From contig NZ_RHOB01000003.1 of assembly GCF_003946085.1 (NCBI RefSeq), positions 119,313 to 183,312 on the forward strand: a stretch of 64,000 bases of DNA, written 5' to 3'. The stretch's first letter is position 1; each line of letters begins with the position of its first letter. The DNA comes from Levilactobacillus angrenensis. GTDB taxonomy: Bacteria; Bacillota; Bacilli; Lactobacillales; Lactobacillaceae. The translations under genes were made by a program, and so were the position numbers. Below, one piece after another: positions 61,601 through 64,000 of the stretch. Under the pieces are notes generated by a model. That model saw only the letters and a list, made by a program, of their open reading frames with translations. It had not been told where the DNA came from and did no database searches.

Positions 61601-62524
61601 CTAATTAGTAATGACTAGTTCCGAAACACTACCACGTCCACGGGCTCTTGCAGAAATCATCCTTGCAGCCTGAATTCGACAAATTGTAAAATCCTTATAC
61701 AAATTATCAAAAAAATCATCGTTTTTATCACTTTGATGGGGATCGGAATTGCTCAACGCAAAATGGGTTCCTGCATTAGCAATTTTCATTACATACGTAG
61801 CTAATTCTCTCTGTGAATCATCGTTAAAAGTAGATTTAGCATAACTGGTGAAGCTAGCAGAGTCAGTCAATGGGCGATAAGGCGGATCAAAATAAAAAAA
61901 TGTTCGGTCTCCAATATACTTACCTGTATTTCGATAATCGCCAAGTAAAATTTCAGTATTCTGCAATAATTTTGAAAATTGGTGAATGTTGTTATTATCA
62001 TACAAATTAATACTTTTTCTACGTCCAAAAGGTACATTGAACAATCCCTTAGAGTTCACACGATAAAGTCCATTAAAATCGGTTTTATTTAAAAAGATAA
62101 ATAAAACTGCCTGTTGAATTAGATCCCCATCGCCATCTATCAGAATCTTATTAAATTGCGTTCTCGCTTCATAAAAGTAAGCTTTCTTAGCTTCAAAATC
62201 ATCATTTTCAGGTAATGCATTATACGCCACTTGAATCTTATCTAATCCTGCTGTTACTTCTCTTAAATTATCACGAACTTGCCGATAGAGATTTATCAAT
62301 GCCGGATTAATATCCATGATAACCTGACGTTTAAATTCATACTTAGACGCCAGATGCAGAAACATTGATGCTCCACCAGCAAATGGCTCAACATAGGTAT
62401 CAATATTTTCAAAATCAACCTTTTTCTCTGCCTCTTCTTGAATAATAGCGGCCAGACGTTTCTTGCCACCTGCCCACTTAATTAGAGGGCTAATTTCAAG
62501 CGGTTTCGCTCTCAAAATTGCCAT
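61601..62524 (-). CDS. dpnM: DNA adenine methyltransferase, DpnM/Dam (GATC) type
   Basis: 307 residues, D12/alpha-class. SAM motif PLIKWAGGKKR and FAGGASMFLH come first, then FNGLYRVNSKGLFNVPFG and the catalytic DPPYRPL. These match GATC-specific M.DpnM. The start overlaps the stop of the upstream methyltransferase gene. AT-rich compared with the rest of the window, pointing to horizontal gain. Confidence 0.9.
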   Translation of the reverse strand: MAILRAKPLEISPLIKWAGGKKRLAAIIQEEAEKKVDFENIDTYVEPFAGGASMFLHLASKYEFKRQVIMDINPALINLYRQVRDNLREVTAGLDKIQVAYNALPENDDFEAKKAYFYEARTQFNKILIDGDGDLIQQAVLFIFLNKTDFNGLYRVNSKGLFNVPFGRRKSINLYDNNNIHQFSKLLQNTEILLGDYRNTGKYIGDRTFFYFDPPYRPLTDSASFTSYAKSTFNDDSQRELATYVMKIANAGTHFALSNSDPHQSDKNDDFFDNLYKDFTICRIQAARMISARARGRGSVSELVITN

Positions 62525-63297
62525 TAAAATAAGTTCCCCTCTTCATACTGAACTCGTCGTTTAGCAATGTCCAGATACTCACTAGATAGATCAATACCAA
62601 TACAATGGCGGTGTAATATCTGGCATGCCACAGCAGTCGTGCCACTACCTACAAATGGGTCTAACACCGTCATTTCTTCTGTAGTAGAGGCCTCAATCAT
62701 TCGTGTAATAATACTAATCGGCTTTTGAGTTGGATGTTGACCAAAAGTCCGCTCTTTCTTATTAATTACCGGAGTCGACCAAACATCCTTCATTTGTTTA
62801 CCACCATTATATTCCCGCATCAAATCATAATTGAAGTAATGCTTACTCTTTATACTTTTACTTGCCCAAATAATATTCTCAGTCGAATGTGTAAACATTC
62901 TTCTGCCCAGATTAGGCGGTGGGTTAAGTTTCTGCCAAGTTACGTTGTTCAATAATCGATACTTGTGTTTTTGTAATAAGTACCCAATCTCAAAGATATT
63001 ATGCATTGTTCCAAAAACCCAAATAGTCCCATTAGGTTTTAATAATCTTTTAGTCTCACTTAAAAAAAGATCATTAAATCTTTCTGAATCGCCATACTTT
63101 TCAGTAACTTTATCCCAGTCACCCTTATTCACGCTAACTTGCTTGCCACCACGATTACTAGTGCCCCCATTGGATAAGAAGTAAGGCGGATCAGCAATAA
63201 CTACATCAACACTTTCTTCCGGCAAAGTCTTCATCATTTCCAATGAATCTGCCTGATATAACCTAATTAATTTATTATTATAAAATGGCTGAATCAT
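62524..63297 (-). CDS. dpnA: DNA methyltransferase, DpnA-like (beta-class)
   Basis: 257 residues, with catalytic DPPYFLSNGG near the N-terminus and SAM motif LDPFVGSGTTAVA near the C-terminus, i.e. beta-class order as in M.DpnA. In DpnII systems it methylates GATC on single-stranded DNA as well. First gene of the pair; no restriction nuclease gene (dpnB type) is visible in the window. Confidence 0.88.
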   Translation of the reverse strand: MIQPFYNNKLIRLYQADSLEMMKTLPEESVDVVIADPPYFLSNGGTSNRGGKQVSVNKGDWDKVTEKYGDSERFNDLFLSETKRLLKPNGTIWVFGTMHNIFEIGYLLQKHKYRLLNNVTWQKLNPPPNLGRRMFTHSTENIIWASKSIKSKHYFNYDLMREYNGGKQMKDVWSTPVINKKERTFGQHPTQKPISIITRMIEASTTEEMTVLDPFVGSGTTAVACQILHRHCIGIDLSSEYLDIAKRRVQYEEGNLF

Positions 63298-63626
63298 TTC
63301 ATCACCCCCTACTCAGTCTGGATTAATCTTACCGCTTATCTTCGCTACTTAGTACAATTTTCTCTTCAATTTCGTCATTCTTTTTAAGAAGTCATACTGA
63401 GGAAACTTAGTTAGCGTATTAGGTTACAAGAAATACTAAATATCAACTATTATACACTACCTCTAAGACTGACAAAAAGTGCTAAAATTATTCATAAATA
63501 TTGATCTTGTTGTTTTTAAATTGCTTCCCAAACAATAAGCCTCAGTATTAATTATTTTTCTCACCCTACGATCAGCTTAAGACAAAGGCTTGCCGTCGTA
63601 TACTACTATAACTTTGGAGGATCAAC

Positions 63627-63863
63627 ATGAAATTACCAACAAGTGTTTTTGATTACTTATCTCTTCCGGCTCAAAAACGCATTGATTTGTTTCTAGACAC
63701 CAATACGCTAACTAACAAGCCAGCAAATTATTACATTGATTTTGACGCAGTCAACAAGCGCGTCGATTCCAAATTGTTCCTATTAGACAAACTCACTAAT
63801 GAGTTTAAACCCAAATCCGTTGAAGAAGTATTACAATATTTTTCCAATAATTTGAGAGCGTAA
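63627..63863 (+). CDS. Small protein of unknown function
   Basis: 78 residues with a strong GGAGG site. The sequence is helical and charged (LPAQKRIDLFLDTNTL, KSVEEVLQYFSNNLRA) with no known domain. Divergent from the methyltransferases across a 330-base AT-rich gap in which I see no other gene. It could be an antitoxin-like or regulatory protein, but nothing supports that directly. Confidence 0.6.
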   Translation: MKLPTSVFDYLSLPAQKRIDLFLDTNTLTNKPANYYIDFDAVNKRVDSKLFLLDKLTNEFKPKSVEEVLQYFSNNLRA

Positions 63864-63910
63864 AATATCTTGTGTAAATGCATAAAAGATTTCTGAATTG
63901 TATAGAAATA

Positions 63911-63969
63911 GGGAATGCCTTCCCTTATGATATTTAGTAATCACAGAAAACATCACAGGAGGCATTCCC
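63911..63969 (+). promoter_or_regulatory. Hairpin covering the transposase ribosome site
   Basis: GGGAATGCCT (63911-63920) and AGGCATTCCC (63960-63969) are perfect 10-base arms; the second overlaps the AGGAGG site two bases before the ATG. Such hairpins can block translation of read-through mRNA in insertion sequences. Confidence 0.6.
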
Positions 63970-63970
63970 C

Positions 63971-64000
63971 ATGAATGAACTTACCACAGAAATTATCGCT
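63971..64000 (+). mobile_element. Start of an IS256-like transposase gene (cut by window end)
   Basis: Only ten codons (MNELTTEIIA) are present. This start resembles IS256-family transposases of lactobacilli. The left end of the element is probably within 63865-63910, but no boundary or target duplication can be proved here. Confidence 0.55.

Noticed and set aside
63627..63863. Antitoxin of a toxin-antitoxin pair
   Set aside because: The size fits, but no partner toxin is adjacent and no antitoxin domain is recognised.
1..64000. Cobalamin biosynthesis genes (cbi/cob)
   Set aside because: None of the reading frames matches them in this window; they may exist elsewhere in the genome.
1..64000. 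CRISPR arrays, tRNA or rRNA genes
   Set aside because: No regular direct-repeat spacing and no tRNA cloverleaf or rRNA sequence was recognised in the intergenic gaps.

Overview
This window looks like a chromosomal segment of a heterofermentative Lactobacillaceae species. A Levilactobacillus brevis-like relative is my best guess, based on gene content, strong AGGAGG ribosome binding sites and frequent TTG/GTG starts; the species cannot be fixed from sequence alone. It is dominated by vitamin B12-dependent microcompartment metabolism. About 60 genes are supported.

Layout. (1) 1-1.7 kb: two tandem paralogous MFS transporters, the first cut by the window edge. (2) 1.9-18.8 kb, minus strand: a complete propanediol/glycerol utilisation (pdu) operon, pduABCDEGHKJLMNO-(PduO C-terminal domain)-PQWU plus a tyrosine phosphatase. 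After an intrinsic terminator come an FMN reductase-GNAT fusion, eutJ and pduV. (3) 19.1-24.1 kb: the regulator pocR, glycerol facilitator pduF, an ene-reductase paired with a third vertex (PduN-type) protein, and a second PocR paralogue. (4) 24.2-42 kb, minus strand: a full ethanolamine utilisation (eut) locus, transcribed in the order PduO-type adenosyltransferase, B12 riboswitch RNA, eutG, eutV, eutW, eutA, B, C, L, K, E, M, T, D, hypothetical, N, H, Q, S, J, P, phosphatase. (5) 42.1-47.2 kb: an ECF cobalamin transporter operon with two secreted proteins that look like the split alpha and beta domains of intrinsic factor/transcobalamin. (6) 47.5-51.5 kb: MarR regulator with an alpha/beta hydrolase, a glutamine amidotransferase-like protein, a secreted protein, and many dispersed repeats. 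(7) 51.5-58.6 kb: a tannin/gallate module (lpdC, lpdB, lpdD, a LysR regulator and tannase tanB) with a few housekeeping-like genes. (8) 58.8-61.4 kb: an APC permease and a 3-hydroxyacyl-CoA dehydrogenase. (9) 61.6-64 kb: an AT-rich island with DpnM/DpnA-type methyltransferases, a small orphan protein and the start of an IS256-like transposase.

How it works together. Both microcompartments consume adenosylcobalamin and no cobalamin biosynthesis gene is visible. The ECF transporter and surface proteins probably scavenge corrinoid, up to three adenosyltransferases convert it to coenzyme, and PduCDE and EutBC use it to make aldehydes that PduP/PduQ and EutE/EutG then process. Control is layered. 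CcpA (cre) sites overlap several promoters. The EutW/EutV two-component system acts by antitermination at dual-hairpin leaders I could find before eutG, the adenosyltransferase gene and eutA. An EutX/Rli55-like riboswitch RNA probably titrates EutV when B12 is absent. Both PocR regulators end in a DUF4430-like domain, the same fold family as the secreted B12-binding-like protein. That suggests a shared cobalamin-recognition theme across uptake and regulation, and is the most novel-looking feature here.
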